Source: Planctomycetaceae bacterium (GTDB lineage: Bacteria; Planctomycetota; Planctomycetia; Pirellulales; Pirellulaceae). Taken from it: DNA of 47,777 nt. The notes under the pieces are model-generated. The model was not told the origin of the DNA and made no database searches. It saw only the letters and a list, made by a program, of their open reading frames with translations. The position numbers and the translations under genes were made by a program. The DNA lies in the NCBI GenBank assembly GCA_024638965.1, contig JAHEJI010000016.1:1-47777 (forward strand), in the 5' to 3' direction. Of the stretch, positions 16,666 through 25,094 are shown one piece after another. The first letter of the stretch is position 1. The number at the start of each line of letters is the position of its first letter.

Positions 16666-18282
16666 TTGTATCAAAAGATCACTGGTGGCACCGTTTACGA
16701 CCCGGCAAATGGGACCGACGGACAAACTCAGGATATCTGGATCCGTAACGGCAAGATTGTACATCCGCCAGAAGACGAGCGCGCAGACGTGTCAACGATC
16801 GATGTGACCGGGATGGTCGTGATGCCCGGTGCAGTGGATATGCATTGCCATATTGCGGGTCCCAAAGTCAATACGGCCCGCAAGTTGCAGCCGGAGATGA
16901 CTCGCGAAACGATCGAGTCTGGCGACATGGCGAACGTGCCCGATATTTTTTCAACAGGATATCGGTACACCGGCTTGGGTTACACGACTTGTTTCGATGC
17001 GGCGATATCTCCGTTGGCAGCTCGCCACGTGCACCAAGAGTTCAGCCAGATTCCAAATCTAGATACCGGCTTTTTTGTCTTGGTCGGAAATAACCATTAC
17101 GTGATGGATTGCGTTTCCAAAAATGATGGCCCGGGATTGGAAGCGTTTCTTGGATGGCTTTTGCATCGTTCCGGCGGATTTGCACCCAAGCTGGTTAATC
17201 CGGGAGGAGTTGAGCTTTGGAAACAACGGCATGACGGAAACGCGCGCGACCTGGACCAGGATGTTGAAGGGTTCAATACGACACCTCGAAAAATAATTGA
17301 CGCGATTGTACGTGCATCAAACTCCCTTGGGCTCCCACATCCTGCCCACATCCATTGCAATAACCTAGGGATGCCAGGCAACTGGGAAACGACGGCTGAA
17401 ACCATGAAGACCCTTGCCGGGCAAAAAGCTCATCTGACCCATATCCAGTTTCATTCGTACGGTGGGGGCGGCGAAGAAGAGGCCTCGCTTTGTTCAAAAG
17501 TCGAACGATTGGCCGAGTTTGTCAACCAGCAAAATGAACTCACCGTCGACGTGGGTCAAGTCATGTTCGGACGAACGACCAGCATGACTGGAGACGGACC
17601 GTTGGGACACTATCTACATCAGATCAGTGGCGAAAAATGGTATTCCGCAGATACCGAACTGGAGTCCGGATGCGGAATCTCTCCGATCCAATATCGCAAC
17701 CGACAATTCGTGCACGCGCTTCAATGGGCGATTGGACTAGAATGGTATCTGATGGTCGATGATCCGTGGAAAGTTGTGATGAGCACAGACCATCCTAACG
17801 GAGGAAGTTTCCAGGCGTATCCGCAAATCATTCGGCTACTAATGGATCGCGATTACCGGTCCGAAAAGCTGGCCGAAGTAAATCCGAAAATTCTCCAGCA
17901 TTGTTCGTTGGGTGATTTGGATCGACAGTACACGCTGAATGAAATTGCGATTATCACGCGGTCAGGTCCGGCCAGGATTCTGGGTTTAAAGCACAAAGGG
18001 CACCTCGGTGTTGGGGCCGATGCGGACATCACTGTTTACTCACCCGATGCCAATTTTGAAAAGATGTTTTCAGTCCCGCGTTGGGTATTCAAGGGCGGAC
18101 AGATTGTGGTTGATGATTACGAAATCCGCAATGCAGCGGAAGGGCACACTTTGGCTCTTGCTCCAAGTTACGATTTGAATCGAAACGGTCTGATTGAATC
18201 GTGGTTCGACGATCATTATTCGCTGAAAGCGAAAAATTACGGTATTCGTGGCGGTGAATTTGGACGTGTCCGCGTCGTTTGA
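16666..18282 (+). CDS. fhcA: Formylmethanofuran dehydrogenase subunit A-like amidohydrolase
   Basis: A 538-residue metal-dependent amidohydrolase of the FmdA/FwdA/FhcA family. In methylotrophs and planctomycetes FhcA is part of the formyltransferase/hydrolase complex that turns formyl-H4MPT into formate through a methanofuran-type carrier. Metal-site segments are DMHCHIAGPKVNTAR (H60, H62), the Lys of APKLVNPGGVELW, AHIHCNNLGMPGNWE, LTHIQFHSYGGGG and STDHPNGGSFQ. These agree with the family and not with dihydropyrimidinase. The proposed start is TTG at 16666 with GAGG a rather long 13 bases upstream. No fhcB, fhcC, fhcD or H4MPT gene is within the window, so it is separated from its usual partners. 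Confidence 0.88.
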   Translation: MYQKITGGTVYDPANGTDGQTQDIWIRNGKIVHPPEDERADVSTIDVTGMVVMPGAVDMHCHIAGPKVNTARKLQPEMTRETIESGDMANVPDIFSTGYRYTGLGYTTCFDAAISPLAARHVHQEFSQIPNLDTGFFVLVGNNHYVMDCVSKNDGPGLEAFLGWLLHRSGGFAPKLVNPGGVELWKQRHDGNARDLDQDVEGFNTTPRKIIDAIVRASNSLGLPHPAHIHCNNLGMPGNWETTAETMKTLAGQKAHLTHIQFHSYGGGGEEEASLCSKVERLAEFVNQQNELTVDVGQVMFGRTTSMTGDGPLGHYLHQISGEKWYSADTELESGCGISPIQYRNRQFVHALQWAIGLEWYLMVDDPWKVVMSTDHPNGGSFQAYPQIIRLLMDRDYRSEKLAEVNPKILQHCSLGDLDRQYTLNEIAIITRSGPARILGLKHKGHLGVGADADITVYSPDANFEKMFSVPRWVFKGGQIVVDDYEIRNAAEGHTLALAPSYDLNRNGLIESWFDDHYSLKAKNYGIRGGEFGRVRVV

Positions 18283-18391
18283 GAGAAATGACGCGACGTC
18301 TAAAACACGTTTGGATTGAGTTTGGCGTTTTATCGTCGGTTTCGCTCGGCAATCAGAACGCCGCGACCGCTATACGTCCGTGCGGCACGCA
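18283..18391. terminator. Convergent gap with hairpin
   Basis: In the gap between the converging fhcA-like and zinc-ribbon genes, CCGCTA at 18367-18372 can pair with TAGCGG at 18393-18398. The inner GTGC/GCAC of GTGCGGCAC can pair as well. The arm overlaps the last codons of the minus-strand gene. A terminator role for either gene is possible, but no T-run is seen. Confidence 0.25.
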
Positions 18392-20512
18392 CTAGCGGCC
18401 GATTTTGCGAAGTTTGTTAAGAACTAATTCCAGCTGCCGTTGCAAAGTCTGTGGAGCAACTGAAACGATACAATTAATTTGCGGGAAGAACTCCATTCGT
18501 ACGTTCGGGTTCGAGCGGAGTTGTTGGCCAAGAGCTTGAGTGACGATGTCGAAGACCTGTTCCTGCTGGAGCGGGCCTTCGATAATATCGCCATAGGAAA
18601 AAAGCTCAATCTCCGGACGGCTTGCCGCAGCACGAAACGTGGTCAACTCAACCGTGGTACTGTCGACGGCCCGTATCGTAAGTTTCATCGAACGAGCGAT
18701 TTCCTTGAGTGTTTGATAAACGGACTCTTCGATGATGTTTCCAGGAACGATTGTCATTGGATTCCACCCCGCTCTCGCCAGTTCCGGCCAGTCAATTAGA
18801 ACGACGACATCGGTATTTAGCTGGATATTTGAAAGCAGTTCTTCCAACGTTAGCGGCAAGGATCGCTTTAGATTTGTGGGCTTCGCCAACGCAGTCTGCG
18901 CCGCTTCCCAATGACTCAACACCGGTTCGCCAGCTTCGATCGCACGGAGCTTGCCAAAGAACTGCCGCAGTTGAAGGTGAACTTCGGGGGTTTGGTTGAC
19001 GGAAACCTTGTCGCCCTCTAACTCAATCGTTCCCGGCGAATTCTTGCGAGTCCAGGTGTCGGGCGCAATCAGCTTTTTCACCAACACAACCATGTTCGCA
19101 CCCAACTCGGGATTCGCTGCAAACTCCGGTAGTTGATAGTCGGCAGCCGTTTGTTCTCTGATGTCAATCGCGGTCAAAACGACGACCCCGGTATCGGGTG
19201 TTTGTGCTCGCGTCAATTTGTGCTGGGAGATTGCCTCGTCAACCGCCATGGCGAAATCGATTCTGTCATCTTCACTTTGCTGCATGTTGATATTCGTTGA
19301 AAGCGAAAAGTCAAAATTGGCCGCTTTCAAATTCTCAATGTCAAAAGCAAATGGGACTCCTGTGATTGCGGTAATGGAACGGAGTACGACAATCAAGGGC
19401 GTCTTCTCTGCGATTAGACCGCCGCAGGGCAGCTCAAGTTTTTTGTCAACCGGGAATTCCGTCTGTTCCGGCAGATCGATAAAGTATTTTGAAATTCCAA
19501 TCGTCTCTTGATCTTGAATTTCGGATGCCAAGTCACTTATTTCGGTAATGGACGTATTGGCTTGATCCAGCAATTCAGACAGGCTTCCAAGGTTGGAATC
19601 ATCACCCGCTGGATTTCCGAGCACATCACGGGCAATGATGTCATCCGTTTTTTCAATCTTTTCCGGCTCGGTCGGCAACGATGCTAAAGGATTAGAAGGA
19701 GGTTTCGCCAGATGATTGGGCGGCTTCGTGTTTTCGCCGGCGGTAGTTTCTATTGCCTCAGGTGGAGCTGGAACGTCTTCGCTGACGACTTTAGAGGGCG
19801 GATCAGTGACGTCGGGCGTTGCAGAATCGACGTCGCCAACGTCCGGTGTGGATTCCGGACTATCTGTGGTGGATACTTCCGGGTCGGTGGTTTCCGGAAG
19901 ATCGTCCTCGGTCGTTGGCGAACCGTCTCGTGCAGTTTCCGGTTCGTCAACAACGGAGGGTGCAGGGTCCGACGAAGCAAGCTTCTCAGTTGGCTTCCGG
20001 GACGCGTTCGCAAAGTAGGCTCCAACTAATCCGCAAACGATTATAATCGTGCCGAGTGCTGCTGAGAAAATTAAGAGCCATTTTCGTCGCTGCTGAGATT
20101 GTTGCGACGTCCATTCGTTGGTGGGGAGTACGGGTGCGCTGGGCTTAGAGCGATTCGTTCGTTTCGCGGGTGCAGGAGCTGCGAGCCGTTTCTTTTGAGA
20201 TGTTGACTTCGTGCGCGCAGCGCCGGCAGCGGTTTGACGGACTGGCTGAGGTTTCTTTGTTGGAAGCGGAGTCGATTGAAGCAAGTCATCGATATCTTCA
20301 AAGCCAGCGCTGGAAATGGACGCCCTGATTTTGTCCAACTGTTCGGAGGAGAGTAGGTTTGCAGTTTCAACAGAAGGTTCCCATCCCGGAGGCGGAACGA
20401 TCCGAATCATGTTCGCGCACTTCGGGCAGGCCAAAACCTGCCCCACTGCGTTTGGCTTGGTCACGCGCAGCTTTGACGCGCATGTGTCACAAAGAATTGA
20501 AAAAAGTTCCAC
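18392..20512 (-). CDS. Zinc-ribbon single-pass membrane protein
   Basis: A protein of 706 residues. The GTG start at 20512 has AGGA 9 bases upstream and puts the zinc ribbon at the very N-terminus; the frame reaches 20614. The ribbon has C8, C11, C29 and C32 (CDTC ... ACPKC). A Lys/Pro-rich cytoplasmic linker follows, then one membrane helix at about 140-165 (LLIFSAALGTIIIVCGLVGA), an acidic Thr/Pro/Asp-rich spacer, and a folded C-terminal part. In that part, TPLIVVLRSITAITGVPF and VDEAISQHKLT resemble the short secretin/TonB (STN-like) fold. The layout, cytoplasmic sensor-like head and outer domain, resembles the neighbouring kinase-fold protein. It lies 183 bases downstream of that gene on the same strand. 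The function is unknown. Confidence 0.75.
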   Translation of the reverse strand: MELFSILCDTCASKLRVTKPNAVGQVLACPKCANMIRIVPPPGWEPSVETANLLSSEQLDKIRASISSAGFEDIDDLLQSTPLPTKKPQPVRQTAAGAARTKSTSQKKRLAAPAPAKRTNRSKPSAPVLPTNEWTSQQSQQRRKWLLIFSAALGTIIIVCGLVGAYFANASRKPTEKLASSDPAPSVVDEPETARDGSPTTEDDLPETTDPEVSTTDSPESTPDVGDVDSATPDVTDPPSKVVSEDVPAPPEAIETTAGENTKPPNHLAKPPSNPLASLPTEPEKIEKTDDIIARDVLGNPAGDDSNLGSLSELLDQANTSITEISDLASEIQDQETIGISKYFIDLPEQTEFPVDKKLELPCGGLIAEKTPLIVVLRSITAITGVPFAFDIENLKAANFDFSLSTNINMQQSEDDRIDFAMAVDEAISQHKLTRAQTPDTGVVVLTAIDIREQTAADYQLPEFAANPELGANMVVLVKKLIAPDTWTRKNSPGTIELEGDKVSVNQTPEVHLQLRQFFGKLRAIEAGEPVLSHWEAAQTALAKPTNLKRSLPLTLEELLSNIQLNTDVVVLIDWPELARAGWNPMTIVPGNIIEESVYQTLKEIARSMKLTIRAVDSTTVELTTFRAAASRPEIELFSYGDIIEGPLQQEQVFDIVTQALGQQLRSNPNVRMEFFPQINCIVSVAPQTLQRQLELVLNKLRKIGR

Positions 20513-20636
20513 CGATAGGATTCCTGGTAGCTGTGCCCTTCCCTGTATTCTAACGCAAGCCAGCCCGCGGTCGAATGACGGAAAACCGAGGATGGATAGG
20601 CGAACATGGGCCAATCACTGTGATTTGCTCGTTCGT

Positions 20637-20687
20637 AGTTCCGCCTCTAGGCGGCGTCTGCGGACCAAATCACCTAAAGGCGGAACT
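20637..20687. repeat. 17-bp imperfect inverted repeat between the gene pair
   Basis: AGTTCCGCCTCTAGGCG at 20637-20653 pairs with CACCTAAAGGCGGAACT at 20671-20687, 15 of 17 positions, with a 17-base loop. It begins 9 bases past the pseudokinase stop on the minus strand. It could be a REP-like element, an mRNA 3-prime stabiliser or an attenuator between the two genes. There is no T-run. Confidence 0.6.
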
Positions 20688-20695
20688 GCAAACAG

Positions 20696-23563
20696 CTATT
20701 CGGTGAGAAAAGCTGCTGGCAAAGTGAGGCCTTTTTGAGCAGCTCCTTCACGAGTCGTGATTAAGATTGCGTCCTGTTCGGTGTTGGATGGATCAGGTCC
20801 AATGACCCAGACCATTATGCAATTTGGGTCAGCTGGCCCACTAATGTCTTTGTCTGGATTGCAGCGAACCATGATCTCCGTGAGGATATCGGCCAAGGAT
20901 TGGTCGTTTATTTTGAAATCGCCAGGTCGTTGATTCTGGGTGATGCCCTCTTTTTCCAAGTCGTTTCCAATCAATCGAATGTTAAATTCAAAAGGCAGCT
21001 CGCCAAAGTCGTCAAGGACTTCCAACCGGATCCCTGTCAACAAGATGTTTAGATCGGGATTGGTAGAAACATCAAGACTCCTTTTTTGGGCCAGCATTTC
21101 TTTGATCGTTTGGGGGATTTTACGGGAATCGCCTGCTACCGCATCGGGTGATGCGCCTTCCGAAAAAGCGGTTAATAATTCAGAAGCTGCAATGAGATTG
21201 TGTCCCGCCATTGGTGGCAGCCAGCAGTTGCCGATGACGGTTCGGTATTCAACATTCCAACGAAGGTTTCGATAAACATCCGACAGCATATTGTCGTATT
21301 TCAATCGAACTTTATCCCAATAAGGACTCGCCGGAATCGTCGTGATAAAACGGGTGAGTTCGTCCCGTTGGTCGCGCAGTTTTAGTTGAAGTGATTTCTG
21401 CAAATCGGTCGATTGGAGATCCACCGTTTGATCAAAAACCATCTCGAGGTAGGTGCCTTCATCGAGATGCACGCTAAACAGGCCTCCGCGAATTTCATCC
21501 TGCAGAAACAGGTCGAGTTGTCGGTTGAAGTTGGACAATTGACCTGACATCAAGGCCTGGCCCTGTTCGTTAAACAATGATTGTCGGAGAAACATGAACG
21601 TAAAATGCCGCTCTGAATCACTCCAGTCCAGGAGCTTGTTCATCGCCCCGGAAAGAACACTCGCGCCGCCGGAATCGACGACTTCTCGAACGCGTTGGGT
21701 GTTGCCAAATACGAATTGCGTCACTTCGTTACCGTCGGGAGCTTGAATGATGTAGAAGGCGCGGTTTTCCGAGGTCTCGTAACTCATGTTGTTGTCGTCA
21801 ATTGCGACAGCTGGTGGATTCTTCCAAGTGATTTCGAGGTTCTCAGTCGTTGCTGGCTCGTTTAAATGCACGACAAAAAAAGGGTCGTATTCAAATGTTC
21901 CATTTGAGTGAAAGGATACGATGACTTGGGCGATATCCTCGAATTCCAAGCCGACTTCGTCTTTCCAGTTTTCGATTCGCGATGCCAACCCTGGCCCCAG
22001 ACTCTGAAAAAGGAGTTTGCCCTCTCGTTCGGCCCACAATTCTGCCGGTTTGATTGCGAAGATCAGCTTTGGCGTCGCCGGCACATACGAAAAATCAACC
22101 GGGAGACCTGTTGTGGGAGATTCCCAGATCACATTTCCGTCGTCTTCGATCAAATCCTGAACGATACGGACGGCCGAGAAATCCGGCTTTTCCAAGTCCG
22201 GATAGTCAATTTTTTTCGGTTCAGTGACGGGCGGTTTGTTTGTTTGAACAAGGATTGGCGTCTGATTCGCGGTGTACGCAAACAAGCCGATGATTCCGAT
22301 CACAGCCAACAACCCCGCGGCAATGGAAATCGGCAATAGCCACTTTGTTTTCTTGCGACGAGCCGACGTAATAGGGTCGGTGGGAGAACTGGTTTCCGTT
22401 TGGGCTGATGAGCGTTCAGTTTCAACGGTTACGTGGCGATCAACTTGTTCCGGATGGTCCTCCGCGAACGGATTCCAGGATTTGATCGCGTCGCGATAGA
22501 TGAGTTGGGCATCGGATTGCTTGACCGTTTGATCAAACAAACTGGCGTTCCCGCTGAATTCGGCCAGCAACTCACCAACTTTTTGAGCAGAGTCCGGTCG
22601 TCGTTTTGGATCCTTCGACAATAGTTGATTTACCAAGCGCTGCAGTTTTGCAGGAATCTCGTACTTGCTAAGGTCTTTCGGCTCCGACAAGCGATGCTGT
22701 TCTACTTTTTGTTTTAGGTCGACTGTTGGAAAGAGGGTTCGACCTGAGATCAATCGATACAGCGTACATCCCAACGAGTAATGGTCGGAACTTGAGCTAA
22801 GCTGAGGCTGACTCGAAAGTGTTTCGGGCGCCAGATAATTATACCTGGATTCGCCGTCACGTTCGCTTTCGGTTGATGTCTCGATATTTTTTTCGGGCAT
22901 CAGGCCCATCATGAGTCGGGCGTGACCTCCACTGGCGACCCAAATCGAACGCGGCGAAATCGCATTGTGAACGATGCCTTGATCGTGAAGTTTCTGGAGG
23001 CCGGTTGCGACTTGCGCAAGAATCGAACAAGCGTCCTTCCACGGCAATCGGCCTTTTCTCGGCACAAGTTCGGAAAGTGAAGAACCGATCGAATTCTCAC
23101 TGACGACAAAACGGTGATTTGGGAGAGCAACAGTTTCGAAAATTGGCACCAGATTCGGATGGATGATGCTGCTAACCCGTTCTGCAAGCGCTTCAAGCTG
23201 CCGCCAGATTTGCAGATCCGTTTGTTCGCTTCCAGTCATAAACTGCAAGTTCACCGGATAGCCCGTATCGTGGTGAATTGCCTTGAACGTACCTTGTCGC
23301 GGACCGGCTTCGATTTTCTCGGTTACAACATAATGGCTGAACCGCATTGGGCCACTATGTCCGGCGAGCAGAATCTTGGCTTGGTATGGAGAAATGGCCT
23401 CTTGTTCGACCAGCCATTGGGCAAGTATTTCGGCAGCCGGAGGCTGCTCGGGATCGGTTACCAACTTTGCCTGGAAATCAGCATTAAGGGTTTGAATTCT
23501 CGATAATTCGACTACCCTACTTTCCTTCAGCAGGTTCCAAAATAGGTTGGTGTCGATTGTCAC
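20696..23563 (-). CDS. Membrane-anchored pseudokinase-like protein
   Basis: A 955-residue protein starting at GTG. Residues about 75-340 have the plan of a PASTA-like Ser/Thr kinase: the glycine loop is weak, IIHPNLVPIFE and LHDQGIVHN are present, and YLAPETLS (APE at 245-247) and the YSLGCTLYRLISGRTLF block are intact. The catalytic residues are missing. The ATP-binding Lys of the VAIK position is Q107. HRD is HNA (199-201), the usual K and N of that loop are S203 and S206, and DFG is MMG near 218-220. A helix at about 408-432 (LLPISIAAGLLAVIGIIGLFA) is followed by 500 outer residues with no recognised family, the last 70 of which look STN-like (QSLADILTEIMVRCN). Phosphotransfer is therefore unlikely. 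A scaffold or ligand-sensing role is inferred. Confidence 0.85.
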   Translation of the reverse strand: MTIDTNLFWNLLKESRVVELSRIQTLNADFQAKLVTDPEQPPAAEILAQWLVEQEAISPYQAKILLAGHSGPMRFSHYVVTEKIEAGPRQGTFKAIHHDTGYPVNLQFMTGSEQTDLQIWRQLEALAERVSSIIHPNLVPIFETVALPNHRFVVSENSIGSSLSELVPRKGRLPWKDACSILAQVATGLQKLHDQGIVHNAISPRSIWVASGGHARLMMGLMPEKNIETSTESERDGESRYNYLAPETLSSQPQLSSSSDHYSLGCTLYRLISGRTLFPTVDLKQKVEQHRLSEPKDLSKYEIPAKLQRLVNQLLSKDPKRRPDSAQKVGELLAEFSGNASLFDQTVKQSDAQLIYRDAIKSWNPFAEDHPEQVDRHVTVETERSSAQTETSSPTDPITSARRKKTKWLLPISIAAGLLAVIGIIGLFAYTANQTPILVQTNKPPVTEPKKIDYPDLEKPDFSAVRIVQDLIEDDGNVIWESPTTGLPVDFSYVPATPKLIFAIKPAELWAEREGKLLFQSLGPGLASRIENWKDEVGLEFEDIAQVIVSFHSNGTFEYDPFFVVHLNEPATTENLEITWKNPPAVAIDDNNMSYETSENRAFYIIQAPDGNEVTQFVFGNTQRVREVVDSGGASVLSGAMNKLLDWSDSERHFTFMFLRQSLFNEQGQALMSGQLSNFNRQLDLFLQDEIRGGLFSVHLDEGTYLEMVFDQTVDLQSTDLQKSLQLKLRDQRDELTRFITTIPASPYWDKVRLKYDNMLSDVYRNLRWNVEYRTVIGNCWLPPMAGHNLIAASELLTAFSEGASPDAVAGDSRKIPQTIKEMLAQKRSLDVSTNPDLNILLTGIRLEVLDDFGELPFEFNIRLIGNDLEKEGITQNQRPGDFKINDQSLADILTEIMVRCNPDKDISGPADPNCIMVWVIGPDPSNTEQDAILITTREGAAQKGLTLPAAFLTE

Positions 23564-23740
23564 GAGCGGCTCGATCCTGTTGGATTTGCAAGACCCGCAA
23601 AGTCGGCTGGTGTTGGGGTCGAGGCTATTAATTCAGACGAAATCTCTAGATGCGATTGTAGTATCTCGTCGATTGAAGATATTGTAGGAAATCAACTTTG
23701 ATCATCGTAGTGCTCATCTAAACTACTATCTGGTGCCCAC

Positions 23741-25009
23741 ATGAACTTAACCGTTGCAGACGAAAAAAAGACTCATCACATGAAAGCTTTTGAGACCGTT
23801 CAACTTTATTTCGATCGCGCTGCGGATCAACTTGATTTAGACAGTAGTATGCGCAAGCTGTTGAAGATGCCCAAGCGGGAAGTTACGGTCGAAGTCCCCG
23901 TCGAAATGGACAACGGTTCGATCGAAACACTAGTCGGATTTCGAGTTCAACACAACAATTCCCGTGGACCCATGAAGGGCGGATTACGTTATCACTGGGA
24001 TGTGGATCTTGATGAAGTGCGCGCACTCGCTTCGTTGATGACTTGGAAAACGGCCGTTGTAAACATTCCATATGGCGGCGCCAAAGGAGGAATCTGTGTT
24101 GATCCGAGAAATCTGTCTCGAAAAGAGACGGAGCGGATTAGCCGCAAATTCGTCGACCAAATTCACGAGATTATTGGTCCCGACAAAGACATCCCTGCTC
24201 CAGATATGGGAACCAACGGGGAAACGATGAGCTGGATCCGCAATCAATGGGAAAAGTACCACGGTTTCAATCCGGCGTGTATCACTGGCAAACCTGTTGA
24301 AGACTACGGTGCGGCGGGCCGCGAAGAAGCGACAGGGCGTGGTTGCGGCATTCTTGCCTTCAAATTGTTGAAACGACTTGGTCGTCGTCCCAAAGACATT
24401 AGCGTTGCCATCCAGGGTTTTGGCAATGTCGGTTCGCACGCCGCAAAGTATATGCATGAATCCGAGTTCAAGATCGTTGCCATTAGCGATATTAGTGGCG
24501 GCTACTACAACAAAGACGGATTGAATATTCCCGCTGCACTCAGTTACGTGATTAAACACGGTTCATTGGAAGGTTTTGTCGGTGCCGAATCGATTTCAAA
24601 TTCCGAATTGTTGAGCCTTGACTGTGACGTTTTGGTTCCTTCAGCGATCGGCGGCGTGATCACGATGGAAAATGTCGACGACATCAAAGCCAAATATATT
24701 ATTGAAGGCGCCAATGGCCCAGTCCATGCCTATGCCGACGAAGTCCTGTTTGACCGCGGTACTCTGGTGTTGCCCGACATTTTGGCCAACGCGGGAGGCG
24801 TAACCGTCAGTTATTTCGAATGGGTTCAAAACCGCCAGTATTATAGTTGGGATTTGAATCGCGTACGTGCACAACTCGATTCGATTTTGTCGTCCGCATT
24901 TGAGGATGTCTGGACGATGGGCAATGAAAAAAATGTCAGTCTTCGGACGGCTGCGTTTATGATTGCGATTCAACGAGTTAGAAGAGCAACGGAGCTGCAA
25001 GGGATTTAG
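23741..25009 (+). CDS. Glutamate dehydrogenase
   Basis: A 422-residue Glu/Leu/Phe/Val dehydrogenase, most likely NAD-linked glutamate dehydrogenase. It interconverts glutamate with 2-oxoglutarate and ammonia. Substrate and catalytic lysines are K79 in GPMKGGLRYH, K103 in MTWKTAV and K115 in YGGAKGGICVDP. The catalytic Asp is in APDMGTNGETMSW. The Rossmann fold appears as IQGFGNVGSHAAKYM. The length is usual for the hexameric GdhA/GudB type. It stands alone, divergent from the pseudokinase gene across 177 bases. Ammonia set free by the purine genes would be a logical substrate, but no link is visible. Confidence 0.92.
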   Translation: MNLTVADEKKTHHMKAFETVQLYFDRAADQLDLDSSMRKLLKMPKREVTVEVPVEMDNGSIETLVGFRVQHNNSRGPMKGGLRYHWDVDLDEVRALASLMTWKTAVVNIPYGGAKGGICVDPRNLSRKETERISRKFVDQIHEIIGPDKDIPAPDMGTNGETMSWIRNQWEKYHGFNPACITGKPVEDYGAAGREEATGRGCGILAFKLLKRLGRRPKDISVAIQGFGNVGSHAAKYMHESEFKIVAISDISGGYYNKDGLNIPAALSYVIKHGSLEGFVGAESISNSELLSLDCDVLVPSAIGGVITMENVDDIKAKYIIEGANGPVHAYADEVLFDRGTLVLPDILANAGGVTVSYFEWVQNRQYYSWDLNRVRAQLDSILSSAFEDVWTMGNEKNVSLRTAAFMIAIQRVRRATELQGI

Positions 25010-25094
25010 TCGACAGACCGCCAACCGCGCGACGGGACTCGCCGCCGACTGGGTGTGCGGTTAAACGACCTCGCCAGAAAAATGGTTTGACCAA

